Positions 57,438-64,000 of a DNA stretch of 64,000 nt are shown here, piece after piece. Source of the DNA: Chroogloeocystis siderophila 5.2 s.c.1 (GTDB lineage Bacteria; Cyanobacteriota; Cyanobacteriia; Cyanobacteriales; Chroococcidiopsidaceae); the NCBI RefSeq assembly GCF_001904655.1, contig NZ_MRCC01000001.1, forward strand, positions 62,001-126,000. The letters are read 5' to 3'. Each line of letters begins with the position of its first letter. The stretch's first letter is position 1. Below the pieces are notes generated by a model, which was not told the origin of the DNA, ran no database searches, and worked only from the letters and a program-made list of their open reading frames with translations. Made by a program: the position numbers and the translations under genes.

Positions 57438-57806
57438 GTGTGCTACGTCACTGTCGCCACAGTAGACGACATCCCACCAGGGACAACAAAGCTCGTACAA
57501 GTAGAAGGTTTACCAATTTTGATCGTCAACGATCGCGGTCAATTTTACGCCTTACAAGGCTTGTGCGGACATCAAAAACTCTCACTTGCAAAAGCTATGG
57601 TGTGGCAAGGAATAATCGATTGTCCCTGGCATCATTTTCAGTACGATATTCGTACTGGAGAAAACGTTTATCCGCGATGCGTTTATCCTTTAGAAGCTCT
57701 ACCGCATTTACATCAACAGCTTGAACGATTGCGTACTTATCCCGTGCGCATTGTTGAGCAACACGTGCAGGTAAAAATTGAGCATGAACCACTCAGTAAC
57801 AAATGA
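57438..57806 (+). CDS. Rieske [2Fe-2S] ferredoxin-like protein
   Basis: A 122-residue soluble Rieske protein. Cluster ligands are Cys43-x-His45 (LCGHQ) and Cys62-x2-His65 (CPWHH). It lacks a membrane anchor, so it resembles dioxygenase-type Rieske ferredoxins (BphF/NirD-like) rather than PetC. It starts at GTG 57438, 5 bases after the Dps-like gene, so the two form an operon. It may pass electrons to or from the ferritin; this is inferred from position only. Confidence 0.9.
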   Translation: MCYVTVATVDDIPPGTTKLVQVEGLPILIVNDRGQFYALQGLCGHQKLSLAKAMVWQGIIDCPWHHFQYDIRTGENVYPRCVYPLEALPHLHQQLERLRTYPVRIVEQHVQVKIEHEPLSNK

Positions 57807-57814
57807 AATTATCA

Positions 57815-57866
57815 AGTGTGCGCAGGCAAACTTAGTTAGTCTAGCCACAGACTTCAGTCTGTAGGC
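57815..57866 (+). repeat. Two-hairpin dispersed repeat, copy D
   Basis: AGTGTGC-GCAG-GCAAACT (one mismatch), then TAGTTAGTCTAGCCA, then CAGACT-TC-AGTCTG, a perfect hairpin whose pairs differ from those of copy C. It starts 9 bases after the Rieske stop codon and may serve as its terminator. Confidence 0.6.
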
Positions 57867-57890
57867 AATTCACGCCAGAGGTTCACTACT

Positions 57891-58832
57891 ATGAACGCTG
57901 AAGAACTCCTGAAGCGATACGCCGCAGGAGAACGCTATTTTCCCAACGTCGATCTGAGTCATACATCCTTACAAGAAGTCAATTTAAGTGGTATAGTCCT
58001 CAAACGAGCAATCTTAGAGGCTACAGATTTAAGTCGGTCAATTTTAGTGGGAGCCGACTTGAATGGCGTTATTCTCAAACAAGCTACCATGACGGCGACT
58101 CGCTTTAACGGCAGTCATTTAGTCGGAGTAGATTTAACCGCAGCCAATTTAACAGGTGCAGATCTTAGTGGTGTCAATTTGTGGCGCGCAAACCTCAACA
58201 AAGCAACATTGTGCGAAGCTAACTTAAGCCGCGCCAATCTAGACGAGGCAAACTTGACTGGAGCAGATTTAAGCAGAGCAAATTTGAGTGGAGTTCAATT
58301 AAGCAAAGCAAATTTAACCGAAGCCGTCATAGTTGATGCTAATTTAAATCGCGCAAATCTTACAGAAACAAAGTTGATGCGATCGCATTTGTGTGGTGCG
58401 CAGCTAGAACGCGCAGAATTGATTGCCAGTGAATTAACTGCCGCTGATTTGAGTAGAGTAAACTTAGAGGGTGCAAACCTGAGTGAAGCTAACTTATCGC
58501 AAGCAAATCTGAGTGGGGCAAACTTAACTGGAGTAAATCTACACCGTGCAAATCTGATCGCCGCTAAAGCAATTTTGGCAAATCTGCGCGGAGCCAATTT
58601 AGAGCAAGCAGAACTTGTCACCACAAACTTAACCGAAGCGGATTTGAGTTGGGCAAACTTGAGTAAAACAAACTTGAGTGGAGCCGACTTGCACCGCGCA
58701 ATTCTTACGGATGTTAATCTCAATTCGGCAATTCTGCGGGGAGCCAATTTGATCGATGCCAAGCTATTACAAGTAGAAATGAACAATGTTGATCTGAGTT
58801 GGGCGATCGTACCTTGTGTTATGAGTCATTGA
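57891..58832 (+). CDS. Pentapeptide repeat protein
   Basis: A 313-residue protein almost wholly of pentapeptide repeats, A(D/N)LXX (for example ANLTGADLSGVNLWRANLNK), about 55 repeats forming a right-handed quadrilateral beta-helix. There is no signal peptide or membrane segment. The first 20 residues (MNAEELLKRYAAGERYFPNV) are the common cyanobacterial leader. Function is unknown. Its last bases overlap the end of the convergent aldolase gene by 7. Confidence 0.93.
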   Translation: MNAEELLKRYAAGERYFPNVDLSHTSLQEVNLSGIVLKRAILEATDLSRSILVGADLNGVILKQATMTATRFNGSHLVGVDLTAANLTGADLSGVNLWRANLNKATLCEANLSRANLDEANLTGADLSRANLSGVQLSKANLTEAVIVDANLNRANLTETKLMRSHLCGAQLERAELIASELTAADLSRVNLEGANLSEANLSQANLSGANLTGVNLHRANLIAAKAILANLRGANLEQAELVTTNLTEADLSWANLSKTNLSGADLHRAILTDVNLNSAILRGANLIDAKLLQVEMNNVDLSWAIVPCVMSH

Positions 58833-59464
58833 ATTTTATGAAGTTGCTCCACTAGGGTTTTAGCTTGTTGACTAATCGTTTCCCAAGCTCCAGCTGCAAT
58901 TAAATGTTTAGGAAATAATTCGCTGGCTAAACCTACCGCGATCGCTCCGGCTGCAATAAAATCGGACGCATTTGCGAGCGTCACGCCCCCTGTCGGAATC
59001 AATGGTATATGTCCGAGAGGTCTTTGCAAACTTTTAATGTAGCTTGCACCTCCTACCGCTTGGATCGGAAAGACTTTGACGCAACTGGCTCCAGCAGTGT
59101 AAGCAGTCATAATCTCTGTGGGTGAGAGCGCGCCAGGAATAATCGGTATATTTTGTTGCACCGCTGCGCGAATCATTGCAGTATCGCAATGCGGGCTGAA
59201 AAGAAATTTTGCTCCGGCGGTGATCGCATTTTCCAACTGCGCTAAATCTAGCAGTGTACCTGTCCCAATCGTACAGTGGGGTAATTCAGCTTGCAGGCGC
59301 GCGATTAAATCTGCGCTGCGATCGCTGTTCCACGTGACTTCAATTAACTTAATTCCGCCAGCAGCTACGGCTTTTGCCATTTGATAGCCTTGTTCGTGTT
59401 GAATCGCCCGAATGACTGCGATCGCTCGATTCTGTTGCACCAAATCTAACCAAGCCTTGATCAT
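58826..59464 (-). CDS. eda: 2-keto-3-deoxy-6-phosphogluconate (KDPG) aldolase
   Basis: Class I aldolase of the Entner-Doudoroff pathway, splitting KDPG into pyruvate and glyceraldehyde-3-phosphate; many members also act on KHG. The 212-residue barrel has the catalytic Glu42 (IEVTW), IGTGT near 66-70, and the Schiff-base Lys130 (CVKVFPIQAVGG). The sequence is full length. An Entner-Doudoroff route is known in cyanobacteria. No dehydratase gene is nearby. Confidence 0.93.
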   Translation of the reverse strand: MIKAWLDLVQQNRAIAVIRAIQHEQGYQMAKAVAAGGIKLIEVTWNSDRSADLIARLQAELPHCTIGTGTLLDLAQLENAITAGAKFLFSPHCDTAMIRAAVQQNIPIIPGALSPTEIMTAYTAGASCVKVFPIQAVGGASYIKSLQRPLGHIPLIPTGGVTLANASDFIAAGAIAVGLASELFPKHLIAAGAWETISQQAKTLVEQLHKIQ

Positions 59465-59744
59465 AAATAAAACTCATGCTTTCGAGGCACAATATGTTGT
59501 TTTTGTCAAAATACAGGCGTCTTTAATTATTTTCCTCTGATACCATAGCGTTACTATCTAAATCTTTTCTGAAAAACTCTCCTCATAAAATTTAAAAATC
59601 TTAAATATCAAGACAGGGTATCTTTGTGTCGCCTAATATTTAAGCCTTAAAACGACGTTAAGTCAGTCGTCAGAAGGATGGAGTAAAGCAAAGATATTTT
59701 TAGTCTAGGTATTACGTAATATAGAGTAATAGGTAATTAATAGT

Positions 59745-60611
59745 ATGCCGTTGTACAAACTCGAAGACTTCGACCCAAATTATCGAGAAAGCTTCGGTGG
59801 CGATGACATTAAGAATTTGAAGCTTTACACCGAAGGAGGCGAAGAAATAGGTGCAGTCATGACTGCCTTAGTTGATGCAGAAGGTCATTTTCGATATTTG
59901 GTAATTGCTACAGGCTTCGGGGCTATGGGCAAAAAAATCCTACTACCTATAGGACTATCTCGGATCGACTACAATACAAACCGCGTCACAGTAGATGGTT
60001 TAACTAAAGTACAAGTTGAAGGTTTACCAGAATATGATGAACAGTCAACGGTGGAATACGACTATGAGGAGCAAGTGAGAGACGTTTATCGTCCTTTAGT
60101 CGCAACCGCGCAAAATAATGATTTAACTAATCCTACTACCTACAATCGGGACTCATACAGCTATGAAAATGATTCTTCGCTCTACAACTTAAATGAGCAG
60201 AATCACCAAACATTAAAGCTATATGAAGAAAGATTAATAGCAAGTAAAAACCGCGTGAAAACAGGTGAAGTCGCCGTTGGTAAACGAATTGAAACTGAAA
60301 CCGCAAAAGTAGCAATTCCACTAGAAAAAGAGCGCGTTGTTATCGAACGCGTATCTACTACAGAGAGTGGAACTGTAATTCCTGGAGAACTTGACTTTCA
60401 AGAGGGTGAGATTGTACGTATTGAATTGTACGAGGAAACGCCGGAGATCCACAAAGAAGCGTTCGTTCGCGAAGAAGTTAGAATTAGAAAAATCGTCGAA
60501 CAAAATACTGTAGAGGCTGAAGAAATAATCCGTCGAGAAGAACTAGACATTGACACCGAAGGTCAACCTAATATTAACCAAACAAATACAATTCATAATG
60601 ACCCTATCTAA
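59745..60611 (+). CDS. PRC-barrel and DUF2382 stress protein
   Basis: A 288-residue protein. A PRC-barrel occupies about residues 1-95 (GEEIGAVMTALVDAEGHFRY). An acidic linker follows, then DUF2382 (YsnF-like) at about 155-270, with LKLYEERLIASKNRVKTGEV and PLEKERVVIERVS. Family members are linked to stress and desiccation tolerance with no known chemistry. It is the first of three related genes in a row, each with its own promoter-sized spacer. Confidence 0.9.
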   Translation: MPLYKLEDFDPNYRESFGGDDIKNLKLYTEGGEEIGAVMTALVDAEGHFRYLVIATGFGAMGKKILLPIGLSRIDYNTNRVTVDGLTKVQVEGLPEYDEQSTVEYDYEEQVRDVYRPLVATAQNNDLTNPTTYNRDSYSYENDSSLYNLNEQNHQTLKLYEERLIASKNRVKTGEVAVGKRIETETAKVAIPLEKERVVIERVSTTESGTVIPGELDFQEGEIVRIELYEETPEIHKEAFVREEVRIRKIVEQNTVEAEEIIRREELDIDTEGQPNINQTNTIHNDPI

Positions 60612-61012
60612 ACCGCATGGTGTGAAATTAGACTAAGAATTTTATTTGTTTCTACTTCACTGAGCTACAGGTCTTTCTCCAAGTTTCCTAACAGTTAGGA
60701 AATTTGGAGTTTAATTTAGGATTCACTCGCAAGAATGATGAATAAAATATAATATTTAGTATGGTCTTCCATAAGGAATACTAAAATATGTGGAATTTAA
60801 AGAGAATGTGCTAATCATCCGCGCACAATCCCAAAAACTAAAATTAATTTTTTACAAGCTTCATCTTACTATATCACTTAGCAATAAGTTTAAAAAATAT
60901 CTATCACTAGTAAGCTTTTTATAAATTCTATTTCATTCGATAGGAAGATGGATAATTATTAGAAACTACCTATATTAGAAGCTATGTAATGCAAGGTTGA
61001 GGAATCATTTGT
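60612..61012. other. AT-rich spacer between DUF2382 genes
   Basis: A 401-base spacer with the terminator of the first DUF2382 gene at 60677-60709. The rest is AT-rich and should hold the promoter of the second gene. No ORF or repeat copy is seen. Confidence 0.6.
60677..60709 (+). terminator. Strong stem-loop terminator after DUF2382 gene 1
   Basis: CTCCAAGTTTCCTAA and TTAGGAAATTTGGAG pair over 15 bases with one G-U and a 3-base loop. TTTAATTT follows. It lies 66 bases past the stop codon. Confidence 0.7.
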
Positions 61013-61927
61013 ATGGCACTTCTAAAAATTAGTGACTTTGACCCAGACTATCGCGAAGCCTTTGATGGTAATGATGTTAAAGGAATGAGCGTATATGCAC
61101 AAGGAACAGACGAAAAGATCGGTACAGTAAGTGACGTTTTAGTAGACGAAGAAGGTAATTTTCGTTATTTTATAGTTGATTTAGGCTTCTGGATTTTTGG
61201 TAAGAAAGTATTAATGCCTGTCGGTCGTTCGCGGATTGACTATGGTGCAGACCGCGTGTACGCAGTAGGAATGACCAGAGAACAAGCAGAAAACTTGCCA
61301 GAATTTGATGAAAATATGGCAGTTGATTATGACTACGAAGAGCGCGTTCGCGGCGTATATCGCGGTCAAACTGCTACCGCTGAGATTCCTTTAGAAGGAG
61401 CACCATTAGACACAGCAGCAACCGTTGGTATGGCGGCTCCCGCTCCTAAACCTACTTATACCCGCGATACGTATGACTACAAGTACGATGAGGATTTGTA
61501 CAACCTTAAGGAAGACGCAAATCAAAATCTTAAGCTTTATCAAGAGCGTTTAGTTGCTAATAAAGTACGCAGGAAAGCTGGTGAAGTTTCCATCGGTAAG
61601 CGTGTCGAAACCGAAACTGCGCAGGTCTCTATTCCTATTGAGAAAGAGCGCGTAGTCATTGAAAGAGTATCTCCTACCGATGCGGGTAAAGCTGTCGATC
61701 CTAGTCAGGTCAGATTTGGTGAAGGTGAAACAACTCGTGTAGAACTCTACGAAGAAACTCCAGAAGTACGCAAGGAAGCGTTTGTTCGTGAAGAAGTTCG
61801 AGTGAGAAAAGAGGTAGATCAAGAAACAGTTCAAGCTCAAGAAACAATTCGGCGTGAAGAGTTAGAAATTCACAACGAAGGTACAGTTGTTGAGAACCAA
61901 GACCGTCTACCTAATGACCGCATTTAA
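61013..61927 (+). CDS. PRC-barrel and DUF2382 stress protein, paralogue 2
   Basis: A 304-residue protein with the same layout as its neighbour: PRC-barrel (about 1-95; FDPDYREAFDGNDVKGMSVY and KIGTVSDVLVDEEGNFRYFI) and DUF2382 (about 168-285). DUF2382 segments such as GKRVETETAQVSIPIEKERV match the first paralogue closely. An Ala/Pro linker near 130-160 differs. The pair look like a tandem duplication. Cytoplasmic and acidic. Confidence 0.9.
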   Translation: MALLKISDFDPDYREAFDGNDVKGMSVYAQGTDEKIGTVSDVLVDEEGNFRYFIVDLGFWIFGKKVLMPVGRSRIDYGADRVYAVGMTREQAENLPEFDENMAVDYDYEERVRGVYRGQTATAEIPLEGAPLDTAATVGMAAPAPKPTYTRDTYDYKYDEDLYNLKEDANQNLKLYQERLVANKVRRKAGEVSIGKRVETETAQVSIPIEKERVVIERVSPTDAGKAVDPSQVRFGEGETTRVELYEETPEVRKEAFVREEVRVRKEVDQETVQAQETIRREELEIHNEGTVVENQDRLPNDRI

Positions 61928-61973
61928 ATAAAGTTTCACTTTTACGCTTTGCGGTTTAAAGTTTAAGCGGTAG

Positions 61974-62017
61974 AAAAGTAGGGGTAAAAATAAATTAACA
62001 TCCCCTACTTTTGATTT
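61974..62017 (+). terminator. Rho-independent terminator after DUF2382 gene 2
   Basis: AAAAGTAGGGG and CCCCTACTTTT pair perfectly around a 17-base AT-rich loop, then TTGATTTTT. It lies about 50 bases after the stop. Confidence 0.75.
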
Positions 62018-62086
62018 TTAAGATTTAAAAATCAAGATGAAATAATTAATTTTAAGTAGCAGTTAAAATAAGTTATGTAAAGGGAA

Positions 62087-63025
62087 ATGAATAACCAAAA
62101 GTTTTTACTCAGAGATGAATCTATGCGAAGCCATAACCGTATAGATGCACTACTGGAAAAACTAAAGAGTAAGTTAAGTAACTTCGTTGTTTTGAATAAC
62201 CAAGGCAAAATATTTGCTACGGTAATAGATCTAAAACTAGACAAAAATAAACAAATTAATTTAGTTTTATTGTTAAAAGATTTACAAAAGACTCATCCAG
62301 TTTTATTAGTAAGTAAGTTGGTTCAGAGAATAGATCCAATAAATAAGACTGTTTTGGTAAATATCAGTCCAGAAGAAAGTGAAAATTTACCACAATGTAA
62401 AGCTACAGGAAGATCGACAATGGAATTTCCAGAAAATAATAATAATCCCGTTCCACCTGTAAATACAACAGAGTATACTGCTATGACATCAAGTAGCAGT
62501 GAAACTCGTGAAGGTGCAGTAGTCGTGGCTGAGTCTACATCAAGTAGTCCAGAAGGATTAGCAGATGAAATTATTCGCTTGCTTGGCGAAAGAGTCATTG
62601 TTGACCGCAACAAACGCAAAGTTGGCGAAGTCATTGTCCGGAAAGAAATAGAAACTCGGATGGTAGAAATTCCCGTAAGACGAGAAAAACTTATCGTAGA
62701 ACAAGTCAGCCCAGAGCGCAAACAACTTGCAGAAATAGAGCTAGGACAACAAGAACTGACGGGAATTGAGTTGCGCGAAGGAGAAGTAAACCAATTAACA
62801 CAATCATTTGGTACAAAAATAGGATCGGTTAATGGTTTGACAGTAAGTGGAGAATTTGATTCACCTAAAATTGCTAGCTTATTATTGAATGCGATCGCAC
62901 TCGAACGTCGTCAAGGATGTAAAAAAGTGCGTATAGAAATTGTTGTCGAAGACGCTGAACGCCAAAAAACATACCAAGAATGGTTCGAGCGTGCTTCGGG
63001 CAAACCAAAAGTTGAAGCCTCGTAA
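62087..63025 (+). CDS. DUF2382 protein with extended C-terminus, paralogue 3
   Basis: A 312-residue relative. The N-terminal 100 residues keep a weak PRC-barrel pattern (NFVVLNNQGKIFATVIDLKL). A Ser/Thr linker follows, then a shorter DUF2382 (GERVIVDRNKRKVGEVIVRK and EIPVRREKLIVEQVSPE, about 165-215), then a new C-terminal part with basic segment ALERRQGCKKVRIEIVVEDA. It differs enough from the other two to suggest an older duplication. Confidence 0.85.
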   Translation: MNNQKFLLRDESMRSHNRIDALLEKLKSKLSNFVVLNNQGKIFATVIDLKLDKNKQINLVLLLKDLQKTHPVLLVSKLVQRIDPINKTVLVNISPEESENLPQCKATGRSTMEFPENNNNPVPPVNTTEYTAMTSSSSETREGAVVVAESTSSSPEGLADEIIRLLGERVIVDRNKRKVGEVIVRKEIETRMVEIPVRREKLIVEQVSPERKQLAEIELGQQELTGIELREGEVNQLTQSFGTKIGSVNGLTVSGEFDSPKIASLLLNAIALERRQGCKKVRIEIVVEDAERQKTYQEWFERASGKPKVEAS

Positions 63026-63051
63026 GTTTTTTAGAATTATTAATTTAGACG

Positions 63052-63080
63052 GGACAGGATGTACATCTTGTCCTATTTTT
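63052..63080 (+). terminator. Rho-independent terminator after DUF2382 gene 3
   Basis: GGACAGGATG-TA-CATCTTGTCC pairs over 10 bases with one G-U, followed by TATTTTT. It lies about 25 bases after the stop codon. Confidence 0.75.
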
Positions 63081-63211
63081 GTGCGAATAAGATATTGAAA
63101 GAGTATTGTTATTAATGTCCTAATTGTATTATTTGAGAGGATGTCTGAGAAGTAATAACATTTTACTAAATAAAAACTACAAATCATTTCTCCTCTGCTC
63201 ACACCAGTTGT

Positions 63212-63250
63212 ACGCCACTTCTCTCAACGGGGAGAACCTCCGCACGGCGC
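63212..63250 (+). repeat. Dispersed short repeat, copy 2
   Basis: ACGCCACTTCTCTCAACGGG, then GAGAACCTCCGCACGGCGC, matches 15321-15360 in order and spacing apart from two single-base gaps and a few substitutions. The flanks are unrelated. Confidence 0.55.
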
Positions 63251-63377
63251 AGGCTTCTGAAGCTGCCTATTTTATAGTAACCTTCAAAGTGACATGGTAT
63301 AAGATGCTGGAGATAGCCCCCTAAATCACCCAAAAATAGGGGAGATGAACTTTATAGAACTCCTAGAAAAGTTCATC

Positions 63378-63425
63378 TCTGTGGACTTTGTTTATGTAGT
63401 GGCGAATTCATTCGCACTCGCATCG
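63378..63425 (+). repeat. Two-hairpin dispersed repeat, copy F
   Basis: Contains TGTGGACTTTGTTTATGTAG, then GGCGAAT-TC-ATTCGC, a perfect second hairpin, then ACTCGCATCG. It is the closest relative of copy E at 22594 and shares TTTGTTTAWGTAG with copies B and C. Confidence 0.6.
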
Positions 63426-63446
63426 ATACCGCACATATCCAATACA

Positions 63447-63485
63447 AAAAATAAGGGTAATTCTAGTTAGTTCTAAAATTACCCT
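63447..63485 (-). terminator. Rho-independent terminator of ftsH
   Basis: On the minus strand AGGGTAATT and AATTACCCT pair around a loop, followed by TATTTTTTG. It lies about 46 bases past the ftsH stop codon. Confidence 0.8.
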
Positions 63486-63531
63486 AAGTTAATTAAATTT
63501 CTAGCTGGTTAGCTAAGGTAGCTGCTATAAA

Positions 63532-64000
63532 TTAAGCGAAAGCAGCAGTTTTAACGTCGCTATTAGCTAGTAGTTCTTGCAATTCCTCAGCGTCTACAGT
63601 TTCTTTATCAATCAGCATTTGTGCCAGCTGATCGAGAATATGACGGTTGCTGACAAGAACTTCCTTCGCGCGGCGATAAGCAACTTCTACTAATTCACGA
63701 ACTTCGTCATCAATTGCTGCTGCTGTTTCTTCTGAGAAATCGCGTTCAGCAACGATATCGCGACCAAGGAACATATTGCCTTGTTGACGACCTAAGGCGA
63801 CAGGACCTAAGCGATCGCTCATCCCAAAGCGCGTTACCATTTGACGTGCAACGCGAGCCACTTGCTGTAAGTCATTAGAAGCACCTGTTGTGACTTCTTC
63901 CTCACCAAAGATGATTTCTTCAGCAATACGACCGCCCAAAGCTACCGCCATTTGGTTTTCTAGGTAGGAACGGCTGTAGAGTCCCGTTTCCATGCGGTCT
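63532..64000 (-). CDS. ftsH: ATP-dependent zinc metalloprotease FtsH, C-terminal part (partial)
   Basis: The last 156 codons of an FtsH protease enter the window from the right edge; the AAA domain and HEXXH zinc site lie outside. What is seen is the end of the M41 peptidase domain: YSRSYLENQMAVALGGRIAE EIIFG, the conserved VTTGASNDLQQVARVARQMV, FGMSDRLGPVALG, and the C-terminal helices. FtsH complexes degrade damaged photosystem proteins in thylakoids. The C-terminus ends SDVKTAAFA; which of the four cyanobacterial FtsH types it is cannot be decided from this part. Confidence 0.93.
   Translation of the reverse strand, partial: DRMETGLYSRSYLENQMAVALGGRIAEEIIFGEEEVTTGASNDLQQVARVARQMVTRFGMSDRLGPVALGRQQGNMFLGRDIVAERDFSEETAAAIDDEVRELVEVAYRRAKEVLVSNRHILDQLAQMLIDKETVDAEELQELLANSDVKTAAFA

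Larger units (their letters stand above)
63026..63531. other. Spacer with two dispersed-repeat copies between DUF2382 gene 3 and ftsH
   Basis: This stretch between convergent genes holds, in order, the terminator at 63052, the second copy of the 15321 repeat at 63212-63250, two-hairpin repeat copy F at 63378-63425, and the ftsH terminator at 63447. No protein-like ORF is seen. Confidence 0.6.

Noticed and set aside
58295-58786. 163-codon ORF opposite the pentapeptide gene
   Set aside because: The repeat pattern (LKFAPLRFA) is simply the reverse complement of the pentapeptide repeats.

Overview
The window is cyanobacterial chromosome. The evidence is a complete beta-carboxysome operon (ccmK2-K1-L-M-N-O), a cyanobacterial CO2-uptake NDH-1 operon (ndhF4-ndhD4-cupB), a cyanobacterial group 2 sigma factor, DUF1816, DUF3124 and pentapeptide proteins, and the HIP1 octamer GCGATCGC scattered through genes and spacers. 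Moderate GC with AT-rich spacers and many degenerate intergenic repeats suggests a freshwater or terrestrial Chroococcidiopsis/Gloeocapsopsis/Chroogloeocystis-like organism. The species cannot be fixed from the sequence.

Layout. 0-15 kb is housekeeping: aroA, a glycosyltransferase and PIG-L deacetylase pair, a CPBP membrane protease, a tandem histidine phosphatase, a metal-ligand-poor dihydroorotase paralogue, lepB, the true dihydroorotase, tsaE, yvcK and ruvC. 15.3-17.8 kb is a gene graveyard with remnants of an MFS transporter, a Uma2 protein, an AMIN/FecB-type siderophore protein and a PchR-like AraC regulator. 17.9-24.3 kb holds argD, a Na+/H+ antiporter, two RCK proteins (one a K+ channel) and small cyanobacterial proteins. 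24.3-27.3 kb holds a broken long prokaryotic Argonaute overlapping a Cas4-like nuclease. 27.6-38.6 kb has tRNA-Ala(UGC), trhO, an O-methyltransferase, a sigC-type sigma factor, priA, a TRIC-like channel and guanine deaminase.

38.7-49.7 kb is an inorganic-carbon supercluster. The leftward ndhF4-ndhD4-cupB operon hydrates CO2 to bicarbonate. The divergent rightward ccmK2-K1-L-M-N-O operon builds the carboxysome, and a CmpR/NdhR-like LysR regulator follows it. 49.7-64 kb holds a MerR-controlled membrane protein, rpsU and an RRM protein, an isochorismatase-family hydrolase, an EamA transporter, an ISAs1-family insertion sequence, a Dps-like ferritin followed by a Rieske protein, a pentapeptide protein, KDPG aldolase, three PRC-barrel/DUF2382 stress proteins and the 3' end of ftsH.

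The most notable observations are the eroded Argonaute operon with an intact catalytic tetrad, the fossil siderophore locus, a zinc-ligand substitution (His to Asn at residue 75) in CcmM, a six-copy two-hairpin dispersed repeat with compensatory stem changes, and MITE-like elements, one of which abuts a start codon.
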